Assembly: GCF_019264355.1 (NCBI RefSeq)
Contig: NZ_JAHVAH010000001.1
Location: 1,720,001 to 1,784,000, forward strand
DNA: 64,000 bases
Direction of reading: 5' to 3'
Origin: Sphingomicrobium clamense
GTDB taxonomy: Bacteria > Pseudomonadota > Alphaproteobacteria > Sphingomonadales > Sphingomonadaceae
Shown piece after piece: positions 36,302 to 44,774 of the stretch. The stretch's first letter is position 1. Each line of letters opens with the position of its first letter. The translations under genes and the position numbers were made by a program. The notes under the pieces were generated by a model. The model was given only the letters and a program-made list of their open reading frames with translations. It was not told where the DNA came from and ran no database searches.

Positions 36302-38004
36302 CGCTGATCCTGCTGCTCGCCTATCTGGGCGGCATCCTCACTATTCTTTCGCCCTGCATCCTGCCGGTGCTACCCTTCGTGTTCGCGCGCGCGGACAAGC
36401 CGTTCCTGCGCCATGGCCTGCCCATGCTGGCGGGGATGGCGGTGACCTTTGCGGGCGTTGCCACCCTCACCGCCTTCGCGGGCGAGTGGGCGGTCGGCGC
36501 GAATAATGCCGGGCGCTATATCGCGCTCGCCATCATGAGCTTGTTCGCGCTCATGCTGATCGTGCCCTCGCTCGCCGATCGCGTTATGGCGCCCGTCGCC
36601 AACCTCGGCAATCGCCTGTCGGGCAGCGAGGATGGCGGCCCGGCGGGCAGCGCGCTGCTCGGAGTCGCCACGGGACTGCTCTGGGCACCCTGCGCGGGCC
36701 CGATCCTCGGTCTTATCCTCACCGGCGCCGCGCTCTCGGGCGCGAGCGGCGAAACCGCGTTGCTGCTGTTAGCCTACTCCGCAGGCGCGGCGACCAGTCT
36801 TGCAGGCGCACTGCTCGTGGGCGGCAAACTCTATGCGAAGATGAAAGCCTCGCTTGGCGCCGGACAGGCGATCCGTAAGGCGCTCGGCGTGCTGATCCTC
36901 GTCGCAGTCGCCGCGATCGCGCTGGGTCTCGACACGCGCGTGCTTGCACGCCTTTCGGCAGGCCCCACTAACCAGATCGAACAGGGCCTCGCCAAGGTGC
37001 TGGGCATGGAGAGCCGCGACCTTACCACCGCGCTCGACGATGGCCCGCTCCCCGACGAGGAACCTTGGCCCGGCCTCGAGGGCGGCACGCTGTGGCTCGA
37101 CGGCACCCCGCTCACCCCTGCCGACCTCGACGGCAAGGTCGTGCTGGTCGACTTCTGGACCTATAGCTGCATCAATTGCGTACGCACCGCGCCCTTCGTC
37201 GAGGCCTGGCACCAGCGCTACGAGGATGATGGGCTCGTCATCGTCGGCGTCCACACCCCCGAATTCGCATTTGAGCGCGATGCCGACAATGTCCGCAAGG
37301 CGGTGCGCGACCAGCGCATCACCTACGAAGTCGTGCTCGACAATAACTGGGCGATCTGGCGCGCCTTCGAAAACCGTTTCTGGCCGGCGCATTACTTGCG
37401 CGATGCTGGGGGACGCCTGCGCTACCATCATTTCGGCGAAGGCGGGCACATGGAAACCGAGTTGGCGATCCGCAAATTGCTGGTCGAGGCCGGCGCCGAC
37501 CTCTCTCCCGAATGGTCCGACGCCGCACTCGACGATCGCCAGATGCAGGCCGACTTCAAGCGGATCGGCACGCGCGAGACTTATCTCGGCTGGAAACGCG
37601 CGAAGAACTTCGCGTCTCCCGGCGGCTTCGCCCAGGACGAAACCAAACTCTACAGGCCGGCAGAGCTTGCCGACAACGAATGGTCCCTGTCGGGCGTCTG
37701 GCAGGTCGAACGCCAACGCGCCATCGCCGGCGAAATCAATCCAGTCCTGTCGATCAACTTTTCCGCGCGCGATGCCAATCTCGTGCTCACCAGTATCGAC
37801 GGCCAGCCCAAGCGCGGCCGCATCCAGCTCGACGGCGAGGCACCTGGTGCCGACGCCGGTGTCGACGTCGCACCCGACGGCAGCTTCACCATCGACGGCC
37901 AACGCGTCTACCAGCTCGTGCGACAGTCGGATGGCGCGCGTCGTCGCCTGCTGACCATTGCACTGGAAGACGGCACGGCAGCCTACGCCTTCACCTTTGG
38001 TTAG
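36298..38004 (+). CDS. dipZ: DipZ-like thiol reductase: CcdA membrane domain plus thioredoxin and C-terminal domain
   Basis: Protein of 568 residues. The first about 235 residues form a CcdA/DsbD-type membrane part with the two conserved cysteines Cys20 (LSPCILPVLP) and Cys132 (WAPCAGP). A thioredoxin domain (about 265-400) has the C291-I-N-C294 active site in WTYSCINCVRT. The last about 150 residues form the C-terminal domain of DipZ (beta-rich). The layout matches mycobacterial DipZ. It would carry electrons from cytosolic thioredoxin to periplasmic acceptors. The 4 bp overlap with msrB argues that MsrB is one acceptor. Confidence 0.88.
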   Translation: MTLILLLAYLGGILTILSPCILPVLPFVFARADKPFLRHGLPMLAGMAVTFAGVATLTAFAGEWAVGANNAGRYIALAIMSLFALMLIVPSLADRVMAPVANLGNRLSGSEDGGPAGSALLGVATGLLWAPCAGPILGLILTGAALSGASGETALLLLAYSAGAATSLAGALLVGGKLYAKMKASLGAGQAIRKALGVLILVAVAAIALGLDTRVLARLSAGPTNQIEQGLAKVLGMESRDLTTALDDGPLPDEEPWPGLEGGTLWLDGTPLTPADLDGKVVLVDFWTYSCINCVRTAPFVEAWHQRYEDDGLVIVGVHTPEFAFERDADNVRKAVRDQRITYEVVLDNNWAIWRAFENRFWPAHYLRDAGGRLRYHHFGEGGHMETELAIRKLLVEAGADLSPEWSDAALDDRQMQADFKRIGTRETYLGWKRAKNFASPGGFAQDETKLYRPAELADNEWSLSGVWQVERQRAIAGEINPVLSINFSARDANLVLTSIDGQPKRGRIQLDGEAPGADAGVDVAPDGSFTIDGQRVYQLVRQSDGARRRLLTIALEDGTAAYAFTFG

Positions 38005-38120
38005 GTCGCAGAGCATGAACTTCGTTCCCACGAGACTGAGCTTGATAACGGCATCGTTCGTCTCGGAGCGCGCGGCTGGCCTACCCGTTCGTAACGCAAG
38101 CCGCCCGGCTTAGCTTCGCG

Positions 38121-38152
38121 CAAACGAAAAAGGGCGACCCGATGGCCGCCCT
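38121..38152 (-). terminator. Intrinsic terminator of the tonB-exbBD operon
   Basis: On the minus strand AGGGCGGCC and GGTCGCCCT form a nine-pair stem (one G-T pair) with a four-base loop, followed by TTTTTCGTTTG. It lies 27 bp after the stop of the last exbD gene. The arm positions are 38144-38152 and 38131-38139. Confidence 0.8.
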
Positions 38153-38178
38153 GATCCTTGGTTCCGTGTGCCCGAAAC

Positions 38179-38607
38179 CTATTCGAAATTCATATAGGCT
38201 TCGTTGCCCACAAACCCCATCTTCTGTACTTCCGCGCGCTTGGTCACGGCGAGCACTTCGTCGACCAGCTCGTAGCGGGCCTCGGGTTCGGGCTGCAGGT
38301 GCAGCTCGGGAACCGGGACCATCTGCTGCGAGATGTCGAGGAACTGGCGCAACTGGATGAGATTCACCGGCGCGCCGTTCCACAGCACATCGCTGCTCTG
38401 CGTGACCACGATCTTGTTCTTGACCGGGTCGACCGGCGGCGGTGTATTCGATCCATCGTCCTGCGGAAGGTCGATCTTCACCGCGTGGCTCTGGATCGGG
38501 ATGGTGATGATGAACATAATGAGCAGAACCAGCATGACGTCGATCAACGGCGTCGTGTTGATGTCCATCATCGGTTCGCCATCTTCGCTAAGCGTAGCAG
38601 CAGCCAT
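38179..38607 (-). CDS. exbD: ExbD-family proton-channel protein (second copy)
   Basis: Protein of 142 residues with one membrane helix (about 18-40: MDINTTPLIDVMLVLLIMF carries the essential Asp) and a periplasmic ExbD/TolR domain ending KRAEVQKMGFVGNE. It forms the proton-driven motor with ExbB and transmits energy to TonB. It is the last gene of tonB-exbB-exbD-exbD, 16 bp after the first exbD. Having two ExbD genes with one ExbB is typical of sphingomonads. Confidence 0.92.
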   Translation of the reverse strand: MAAATLSEDGEPMMDINTTPLIDVMLVLLIMFIITIPIQSHAVKIDLPQDDGSNTPPPVDPVKNKIVVTQSSDVLWNGAPVNLIQLRQFLDISQQMVPVPELHLQPEPEARYELVDEVLAVTKRAEVQKMGFVGNEAYMNFE

Positions 38608-38623
38608 TGCTTAAATCCTTAAT

Positions 38624-39112
38624 CTAGAGGCGTTCGACAGCGGTACCGGCAGGCGGTTCGGAGATGAAGCCGACCCGCGCGAAACCTGCGCGCTGCATGG
38701 TGAAGATCGCGCCGCCGATGCACTTGTAGGGTGTATCGATATCGCCGCGGATATGCGCTTCGGGCATATTCTCGTCGGTGATGTTGTCGACACCGCCGAC
38801 CCGTTCGATCTCTTCTTCGAGCTTGGCCACCGCACGATCGAGCAGCTCGTCGCTGCTGAGTCGGGTGAGGTCCCAGTACACGTTGCACTGGCCATTCTCG
38901 TAATTGACCGAGAGGTTGACGTTTTCCGGCTTGGTATCGGTCGGCTCATAGACGACCTGCGGCAAGCGCACGGGGACCGTGTCGAGCACGATCGGGATCG
39001 CGATCAGAAAGATGATGAGGAGAACCAACATAACGTCGACGAGCGGCGTCGTGTTGATGTCGGACATCGGAATGTCCTCGCCCGACTGTTCCATTCCTAC
39101 GTTCATACCCAT
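38624..39112 (-). CDS. exbD: ExbD-family proton-channel protein (first copy)
   Basis: Protein of 162 residues with the same SDINTTPLVDVMLVLLIIFLI helix (channel Asp) but a longer and different periplasmic part (VNLSVNYENGQCNVYWDLTRL; KCIGGAIFTMQRAGFARVGFI). The first about 15 residues are cytoplasmic. It follows exbB by 99 bp. The difference from the second copy suggests a heteromeric motor or separate partners. Confidence 0.92.
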   Translation of the reverse strand: MGMNVGMEQSGEDIPMSDINTTPLVDVMLVLLIIFLIAIPIVLDTVPVRLPQVVYEPTDTKPENVNLSVNYENGQCNVYWDLTRLSSDELLDRAVAKLEEEIERVGGVDNITDENMPEAHIRGDIDTPYKCIGGAIFTMQRAGFARVGFISEPPAGTAVERL

Positions 39113-39211
39113 AGGGCGGTCTCTCTCTTCAAAAGTTCAGATGCGTAAGGACGGTTCTAGCGGGCAGGATCCGGTCGCGGATCGGCCGGACCCTGCCGCT
39201 GGAAGTCGTTC

Positions 39212-39997
39212 TTAGCTGCCGGGCTTGACCGGCGTACCGCCAGTGGTCGTGCCGGGCTTCGGCGCGGCCGTCGGGGCAGGCTTCTTGGCGGCCGGGGCCG
39301 ACATGGCAGGCTTCACCTGGCCGTTCGACATGATGTAGCCGTGAACGTCGTTGGTGAAGGCCGAAAGGTCTTCCATGATCGACTTGTTACGACGGATCAG
39401 CCAGTTGTAGGCGAGCACCGCGGGCACCGCGACGACGAGGCCGAGCGCGGTCATGATGAGCGCTTCACCGACCGGGCCGGCAACCGTCGAGATCGAGGCC
39501 TGACCGGCAGCACCGATCTTCACGAGCGCGCGGTAGATGCCGACAACGGTACCGAACAGGCCGATGAACGGCGCCGTCGAACCAACCGTCGCGAGAAAGG
39601 CGAGGCCTTCGCCGAGGCGGCTGTTGATCGAGCCCTTCGAACGCTCGAGCGAACCGAGCATCCAGTCATGCTGGTCGACCGGGTTGGTCAGCTTGTTGTG
39701 CTGTTCGTCAGCGAGGATCGCGTCCTCGACGATGGCGCGATAGGCGCTCTTCTTCTCGAGCTTGCCCGAGGCTTCCTTGAGGTTCGCCGAGTTCCAGAAG
39801 TTGGCGCGAACCTTGTTGGCCTGGCTCATGATCTTCTGCTGCTGCAGAAGCTTGGTGAACAGGATGTAAAAGGTGCCGACGCTCATCAGCACGAGGATGG
39901 CAAAGGTTGCGATCGCGATCGGACCGCCTTCACGAAGCGCAGCCTGGAGACCGTAGGGGTTCTCTTCGACGGCTGCAGCGAGGATCAGTTCAAGCAT
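39212..39997 (-). CDS. exbB: ExbB-family MotA/TolQ proton-channel protein
   Basis: Protein of 261 residues with three membrane segments (about 27-50, 130-155, 175-195) and the MotA/TolQ/ExbB signature LATVGSTAPFIGLFGTVVGIY. The loop and helical part between segments 1 and 2 is cytoplasmic. A Pro/Ala/Lys-rich tail (residues 225-261) is unusual in length. It forms the proton channel with ExbD to energise TonB. It follows tonB after 31 bp. Confidence 0.93.
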   Translation of the reverse strand: MLELILAAAVEENPYGLQAALREGGPIAIATFAILVLMSVGTFYILFTKLLQQQKIMSQANKVRANFWNSANLKEASGKLEKKSAYRAIVEDAILADEQHNKLTNPVDQHDWMLGSLERSKGSINSRLGEGLAFLATVGSTAPFIGLFGTVVGIYRALVKIGAAGQASISTVAGPVGEALIMTALGLVVAVPAVLAYNWLIRRNKSIMEDLSAFTNDVHGYIMSNGQVKPAMSAPAAKKPAPTAAPKPGTTTGGTPVKPGS

Positions 39998-40028
39998 ATT
40001 GGTTTCCTAGCTTGGTAAGAAAATTGAT

Positions 40029-40700
40029 TTAACGACGAGGGATTTCCCAGCGGATCGGCGGAGTATTGTACGTTCCCTGGACCTTGGCACCCGAGCTGTC
40101 GGTAGCCGGGTCGAACCGGGCGCGACGCTGCAGCAGGCGGCAGGTCGTGTCGTCCAGCAGCGACGATCCCGACGACTGCGTGACCGTACAAGCCGAAACG
40201 CGACCACGCGTATCGATCGTCAGGCGGGCGCGGACCGTGCCTTGCTCTTCGTTACGAAGCGCGCGGCTGGGATAATCGTCGGTCGAGAACAGACCACGCA
40301 CGTCACCGCGCGGGTTGGCCGGTTCGATCCTGGGCGGCGGCGGCGCGGGAGGCGCCGGCGGCGCGACCGGAGCGGTCGGCGTAACTACCGGAGGCGGTGC
40401 CACGCGCGCGGTGGTGACCGGCGGCGGCAGGACGTTGGTACGCACGATCGGCGGCGGGGCGACGACCGGCGGAGGAGTTTCCACCTGCGGCTGTTCGGGC
40501 GGCGGGGGAGGTGGTTCCTCGGGCGGGGGCGGCGGCTCTTCTTCGACGTTGAAAGTCTTGAGGTCTTCCGCAACGTTCTTGACCACATTTGCGGCAAGGC
40601 CGGTGACCAGAACGTAGCCCAAGACCACGTGGAGCAGCGCCACGATGATGATCGGGCCGGTACGGTTGGCCTTCATCTCTCTGCGTTGGGCGTAGGACAT
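40029..40700 (-). CDS. tonB: TonB energy transducer
   Basis: Protein of 223 residues. A short cytoplasmic N-terminus (MSYAQRREMKANR) is followed by one membrane helix (about 15-36), a long Pro-rich periplasm-spanning linker (about 50-125) and the C-terminal TonB domain (about 135-220) with YPSRALRNEEQGTVRARLTI and a CxV/C motif. It couples the inner-membrane motor to outer-membrane receptors. It is the first gene of the operon. No Fur box was recognised in the 181 bp upstream. Confidence 0.93.
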   Translation of the reverse strand: MSYAQRREMKANRTGPIIIVALLHVVLGYVLVTGLAANVVKNVAEDLKTFNVEEEPPPPPEEPPPPPPEQPQVETPPPVVAPPPIVRTNVLPPPVTTARVAPPPVVTPTAPVAPPAPPAPPPPRIEPANPRGDVRGLFSTDDYPSRALRNEEQGTVRARLTIDTRGRVSACTVTQSSGSSLLDDTTCRLLQRRARFDPATDSSGAKVQGTYNTPPIRWEIPRR

Positions 40701-40881
40701 TACGTCACTTCTCTCCTCGGCTTCCGCGGGTGGCTCCGCGGTTGTGTCGTTCCAGCGGGGCGCTGGACGATCACAGGATCATGAAATGCCGTGTACTAAG
40801 GTTACATTCGGCAATGGTGGGCTTCCTTATAGGTGGAAAATGGGCGTGGCAACGCATTTGTTCCCAATCCGACAGTGCGTG

Positions 40882-41298
40882 TCACTTCGTCGGCGGAACG
40901 ACTTCGAACGAGCAAAGTTCGACCCCAACCCCTTGCGCATCTTCGTAAATATCGGGCTTTTCGGAACGCACGCGTAATGCCTTCACGCCGTGAAGCGCGC
41001 CCACGCGGTCGAAAATTTCGCCGACCAGCGTTTCCTGCAAATTCCAGCGCCTCGTCTGGGCGATGCGAATCACTTCGCGGCGCAGAAAGTCATAGTCCCA
41101 CGCCTGCTGCGGATCGTCCTCGTGATTGGCCGCCGGATCCTCCAGCCACAGCTCGACGCTGACGATCAGTCGTTGCGGCGTGCCGATCTCGAAGTCATGA
41201 AAGCCGATGTCGGCTTCGACCTCGAGCCGGTCGAGCAGGATGCTCCGGCTCTTGGGCACCAGCCGCTTGATCCCGTCCAGTTTCACAGGGCCGCTCAT
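40882..41298 (-). CDS. folB: Dihydroneopterin aldolase-type FolB protein
   Basis: Protein of 138 residues of the T-fold FolB family. RSILLDRLEVEADIGFHDFEIGTPQRLIVSVELW is the start of the fold (cited by elements), with WDYDFLRREV and RWNLQETLVGEIFDRV after it and KPDIYEDAQGVGVEL at the end. It cleaves 7,8-dihydroneopterin in folate synthesis, or epimerises related pterins. Its ATG overlaps the stop of the SDR gene. The FolM-like neighbour supports a pterin role. Confidence 0.85.
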   Translation of the reverse strand: MSGPVKLDGIKRLVPKSRSILLDRLEVEADIGFHDFEIGTPQRLIVSVELWLEDPAANHEDDPQQAWDYDFLRREVIRIAQTRRWNLQETLVGEIFDRVGALHGVKALRVRSEKPDIYEDAQGVGVELCSFEVVPPTK

Positions 41299-42026
41299 TC
41301 ATCCTCCACATCGATAAAGGCCACGTCGCGCGGCAAGGCAAGAAAGCGCTGGCCGGCATCGAGGGTCAGGGTCTCGCCGGTCACGCCCGGCGCGTCGATC
41401 AGGTAGCGCAGCGCGCCGACCAGTTCCCCGGGCTCGACCCCGTGGCCGAGCGGGTTGAGGTCGTGGACCATCTCGAAGTCGTTTTCTTCCATGTCGCCCG
41501 AGGGCAGCATCAGGGCGGGCGCGATCGCATTCACGCGTACGCCTGCGCCTGCCCACGCGCGCGCGGCTATATCGGTCCACCCCGCCAGCGCGGATTTCGA
41601 AAGCGTATAGCTGAGATAATCGGGGTTGGGCGCGGCGAGCTTGGCATCCAGGATATTGACGATCATCGCCTCGCCGCCCTCATGGGCATCGGCGAACGCC
41701 TCGGCGATCAGCGCGGGCGCGCGCACGTTGACCGCCATGTGCGCCTCGAACTCGTCTGATGACAGGCTGCCCAGCGAGTCTTCGGCAAAGCGCGCCGCGA
41801 CATTGACCAGCAGGCTCGGCGCCTCCCCCTCGACCTGCGCGTAGAGATTCGTGCCGATGTCGGGGCGCGACAGGTCGCCCGCGATACGCTCGACGCCATC
41901 GGGCACCGGGTCGTTTTGATCGCGCACCTGGCCGATCACGCGCCAGCCATCGTCGCGCAATGCCTCGGCAACGGTTTTGCCGATGCGCGCCTTGACGCCA
42001 GTCACGAGTGCGGTGCCGCGGTTCAT
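41295..42026 (-). CDS. Short-chain dehydrogenase, FolM-like pteridine reductase
   Basis: SDR oxidoreductase of 243 residues. The NAD(P) motif is TALVTGVKARIGKTVA (TGxxxxIG), then NVAARF and the catalytic YTLSK in DYLSYTLSKSA, with a Pro-Ala loop IAPALMLP. The order SDR-folB with a 4 bp overlap is the usual FolM-FolB arrangement, so reduction of dihydrofolate or dihydromonapterin is likely. The frame is open further upstream but the ATG at 42026 matches the fold start. Confidence 0.85.
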   Translation of the reverse strand: MNRGTALVTGVKARIGKTVAEALRDDGWRVIGQVRDQNDPVPDGVERIAGDLSRPDIGTNLYAQVEGEAPSLLVNVAARFAEDSLGSLSSDEFEAHMAVNVRAPALIAEAFADAHEGGEAMIVNILDAKLAAPNPDYLSYTLSKSALAGWTDIAARAWAGAGVRVNAIAPALMLPSGDMEENDFEMVHDLNPLGHGVEPGELVGALRYLIDAPGVTGETLTLDAGQRFLALPRDVAFIDVEDE

Positions 42027-42092
42027 GGCCCGCCCCATGCCCGCTTCGCCGCGCACTGGCAATAAGCGGCGCGGCGCCCTATCTGCTGATCA

Positions 42093-42650
42093 ATGCCCGA
42101 AACCAAGCCCTCCGTCAGTCTGGCCGGCCAGTCGCTCGCAGCCATCGCCAAGGCGATCGAAGAGCGCGGCAGCGCGCCGGTCGACCAGTGGAACCCGACC
42201 CACTGCGGCGACAGCGAGATGAAGATCCTTCGCGACGGCACCTGGCTCCACCAGGGCAGCCCCATCACGCGCCCCGCCATGGTCCGCCTTCTCTCCACCG
42301 TGTTGCGTCGCGAGGAAGATGGCAGCCACGTGCTCGTAACCCCCGTCGAGAAACTCACGATCGAGGTGGAACGCACCGCCTTTCGCGCCATCGCGATGAC
42401 GATGGAAGGGGCTGGCGAAGATCGCCGCATCGCCTTCGAACTCGACAGCGGCGATGCCGTGATCGCCGGCCCCGACCACGCCATTTCGGTGATCGAAGAG
42501 GAGGACGGCCCCTCACCTCGCGTCCATGTCCGGCACGGGCTAGAAGCCGAAATCGCCCGCCCGCTTTATTACAAACTTGCCGAGACCGCGCTGGCCGAAG
42601 AGGCCAAGGGCGTCTGGTCCGACGGTGTCTTCTTCAGTCTGGAACCATGA
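42093..42650 (+). CDS. DUF1285 protein
   Basis: Protein of 185 residues. It matches the DUF1285 layout: PVDQWNPTHCGDSEMKILRDGTWLHQGSPITRPAMVRLLSTVLRRE (cited by elements WNP, GDSEMKI, GSPITR), VTPVEKLTIEVE and PLYYKLAETAL. No signal peptide or catalytic motif is known. It is the first of a tightly packed operon: its TGA overlaps the ATG of the Nudix gene. Function unknown. Confidence 0.9.
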   Translation: MPETKPSVSLAGQSLAAIAKAIEERGSAPVDQWNPTHCGDSEMKILRDGTWLHQGSPITRPAMVRLLSTVLRREEDGSHVLVTPVEKLTIEVERTAFRAIAMTMEGAGEDRRIAFELDSGDAVIAGPDHAISVIEEEDGPSPRVHVRHGLEAEIARPLYYKLAETALAEEAKGVWSDGVFFSLEP

Positions 42651-43222
42651 GCTTCGAACTTCAGCTTCGCACCGCGCTTGCCGCCCCGTCCCCCGGCGAG
42701 AGCCAGGACGATCTCGACCCGTCCGAATTTGGCGAAATCACGCCGGCCGCCGTGCTCGTGCCGATCACCAAGCGCGAGCGCCCGGGGCTGATCCTCACCG
42801 TCCGCCACGGCGATTTGCGAAATCATGCCGGTCAGGTCGCTTTTCCCGGCGGCCGGATCGACCCGGGCGAAAGCGACGAGGAAGCCGCGCTGCGCGAAGC
42901 ATGGGAAGAACTCGCCCTGCGCGCGCGCGATGTCGATCTGATCGGCCCGCTTGACCGCTATCTCACCGGCACCGGCTTCGCCGTGACGCCTGTGGTCGGG
43001 CTCGTCACGCCCGACGTCCCGCTCGAACCCAATCCGGGCGAAGTCGAGGAATGGTTCGAGGCGCCGCTTGACCGCCTGCTCGATCCCAAGCACCACCATC
43101 GCGAACGCACCGAATGGAGGGGGCGCATGCGCAACTATTGGCGGATCGATTATGGCGACCGGAATATCTGGGGCGCCACGGCAGGGATGATCGTCGGTTT
43201 GTCCAAGAGGTTCGCCGCGTGA
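42647..43222 (+). CDS. Nudix hydrolase, CoA pyrophosphatase-like
   Basis: Protein of 191 residues. The Nudix box GGRIDPGESDEEAALREAWEEL is complete (Glu ligands in REAWEEL). Before it AGQVAFPGG and after it LDRYLTGTGFAVTPVVGLV match the NUDT8/CoA diphosphatase group (YeaB-like), which cleaves coenzyme A or acyl-CoA to phosphopantetheine. The start MSFELQL overlaps the DUF1285 stop. It overlaps the CCA gene by 4 bp (GTGA). Confidence 0.9.
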   Translation: MSFELQLRTALAAPSPGESQDDLDPSEFGEITPAAVLVPITKRERPGLILTVRHGDLRNHAGQVAFPGGRIDPGESDEEAALREAWEELALRARDVDLIGPLDRYLTGTGFAVTPVVGLVTPDVPLEPNPGEVEEWFEAPLDRLLDPKHHHRERTEWRGRMRNYWRIDYGDRNIWGATAGMIVGLSKRFAA

Positions 43223-44397
43223 GTTTCGACCTTGTCACCCTGCGCGCGCTGTCCGGCATGGCGCGTCTTCTTTCCGCGCTCGGCGAAGAGGAGGGCGCGG
43301 TCCGCTTCGTCGGCGGTTGCGTTCGTGATCAGCTGCTCGGACTGGACAGCGCCGACATCGATCTCGCGACCACCCACGATCCACACGAAGTCGTGCGGCG
43401 GCTCGAGGCGAAGGGCATTAAGGCGATCCCGACCGGCATTGAACACGGGACGATTACCGCCGTGTCCGACCATACCGTCGTGGAAGTTACGACGCTGCGG
43501 AGCGACGTGTCGACCGACGGCCGCCGTGCCACGGTCGCCTTCACCGACGACTGGAAAGAGGATGCTGCGAGGCGCGATTTCACCTTCAATGCGCTCTTCG
43601 CCGACCCGCTGACCGGGGAGATCAGCGATTATTTCGGCGGTCTCGACGATCTCGAAGCGCGACGTGTCCGTTTCATCGGCACGCCCGAGGCAAGAATCGA
43701 AGAAGATCATCTGCGCATCCTGCGCTTTTTCCGCTTCCACGCCCGCTTCGGCGAAGGCGAGCCCGACGCCGAAGGTCTCGAAGCCTGCGCCCGCAAAGCC
43801 AACAACCTCATGGCGCTGAGCCGCGAGCGGATTGCAGACGAATTGCTCAAGCTCCTCGCGCTCCCGCGGCCCGGCGACACGGTTGCGTTGATGCACGACA
43901 AAGGCATCTTCACGCCCGTCCTGCCCGAAATCGACGCCGACGGCGTAGGCCGCCTGAAAGCGCTGGTCTGGACCGAGGCCGAAACCAATCTCGACCCGCA
44001 CCCGATCCGCCGCCTCGCCGCGCTGCTCCCCGCCGACCCGGCCATCGCGCGCGAGGTTGCGGGGCGCCTCAAGCTGTCCAAAGCGCAGCGGCAGCGTCTT
44101 GTGCTCGCCGCCACGGCTCATGAGGGCACTCAGCGCGCGCTCGCCTATCGCCGCGGCCGGGATGCAGCACTCGATGCGCTCGCGCTGGTTGATGACCGTG
44201 TCGGCATGGCCGACGTCGCCGAATGGGAAATTCCGGTCCTGCCGATCAAGGGCGGCGACCTCATCGAACGCGGCATCAAAAAGGGCCCGCAAGTCGCGAA
44301 GACGTTGCGGGCCCTTGAGGAAGAATGGATCCGGCAGGGATTCCCGGAGGGGACCGGATTCAATACCCTGCTGCAATCCGCCCTCGACAATTCCTAG
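43219..44397 (+). CDS. cca: CCA tRNA nucleotidyltransferase / poly(A) polymerase family
   Basis: Enzyme of 392 residues. The N-terminal nucleotidyltransferase head has RFVGGCVRDQLLG and DIDLATTHDP with the catalytic Asp pair, followed by the RRDFTFNALFADPLTGEISDYFGG motif, the RFIGTPEARIEEDHLRILRFFRFHARFG region and a helical body and tail. It adds or repairs the 3' CCA of tRNA. The GTG start overlaps the Nudix stop, and the trio DUF1285-Nudix-cca is a common alphaproteobacterial operon. Confidence 0.92.
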   Translation: MSFDLVTLRALSGMARLLSALGEEEGAVRFVGGCVRDQLLGLDSADIDLATTHDPHEVVRRLEAKGIKAIPTGIEHGTITAVSDHTVVEVTTLRSDVSTDGRRATVAFTDDWKEDAARRDFTFNALFADPLTGEISDYFGGLDDLEARRVRFIGTPEARIEEDHLRILRFFRFHARFGEGEPDAEGLEACARKANNLMALSRERIADELLKLLALPRPGDTVALMHDKGIFTPVLPEIDADGVGRLKALVWTEAETNLDPHPIRRLAALLPADPAIAREVAGRLKLSKAQRQRLVLAATAHEGTQRALAYRRGRDAALDALALVDDRVGMADVAEWEIPVLPIKGGDLIERGIKKGPQVAKTLRALEEEWIRQGFPEGTGFNTLLQSALDNS

Positions 44398-44410
44398 TCG
44401 CGCGCGCGAC

Positions 44411-44704
44411 CTAGTCGACGTGCCCCTGCGCTTCGATGAAGCGAAGCCCTGCTTCGTTGCCAAGAGCCCAGCGCACCTGGGCGGGCACAGCGCCGGCACG
44501 ACCGACCTTCAGCGTGACGCGCTCGCCGATCATGACGTTTCCGTCGGTGAACAGACGGCAGCCCTCGCGCGAAATATCGGCGACCTTCACCGCCACTTCA
44601 GCGCCCTCGCTGTCGATCAGTACACCCTCATGTTCAACGCGCACGCGCGGCTGGCGCTTCACCTGGCCGGGTTCGCGGCGGAAATCATGGTTTTCGGCAT
44701 TCAT
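44411..44704 (-). CDS. PilZ-domain protein next to the GGDEF-EAL gene
   Basis: Protein of 97 residues forming one PilZ domain. The second c-di-GMP motif DxSxxG is present as DISREG (residues 43-48). The first motif is looser: an Arg cluster R17/R20/R22 stands where RxxxR is expected, so binding may be altered. It is 71 bp downstream of the GGDEF-EAL gene on the same strand and probably forms its effector pair. No membrane segment or output domain. Confidence 0.85.
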   Translation of the reverse strand: MNAENHDFRREPGQVKRQPRVRVEHEGVLIDSEGAEVAVKVADISREGCRLFTDGNVMIGERVTLKVGRAGAVPAQVRWALGNEAGLRFIEAQGHVD

Positions 44705-44774
44705 GATTCAAACTTTCAAACTCTGGTCGCAGAGTCGCCCCCCGGCGACCTATGCAAAAACTAATCAATGCTAG

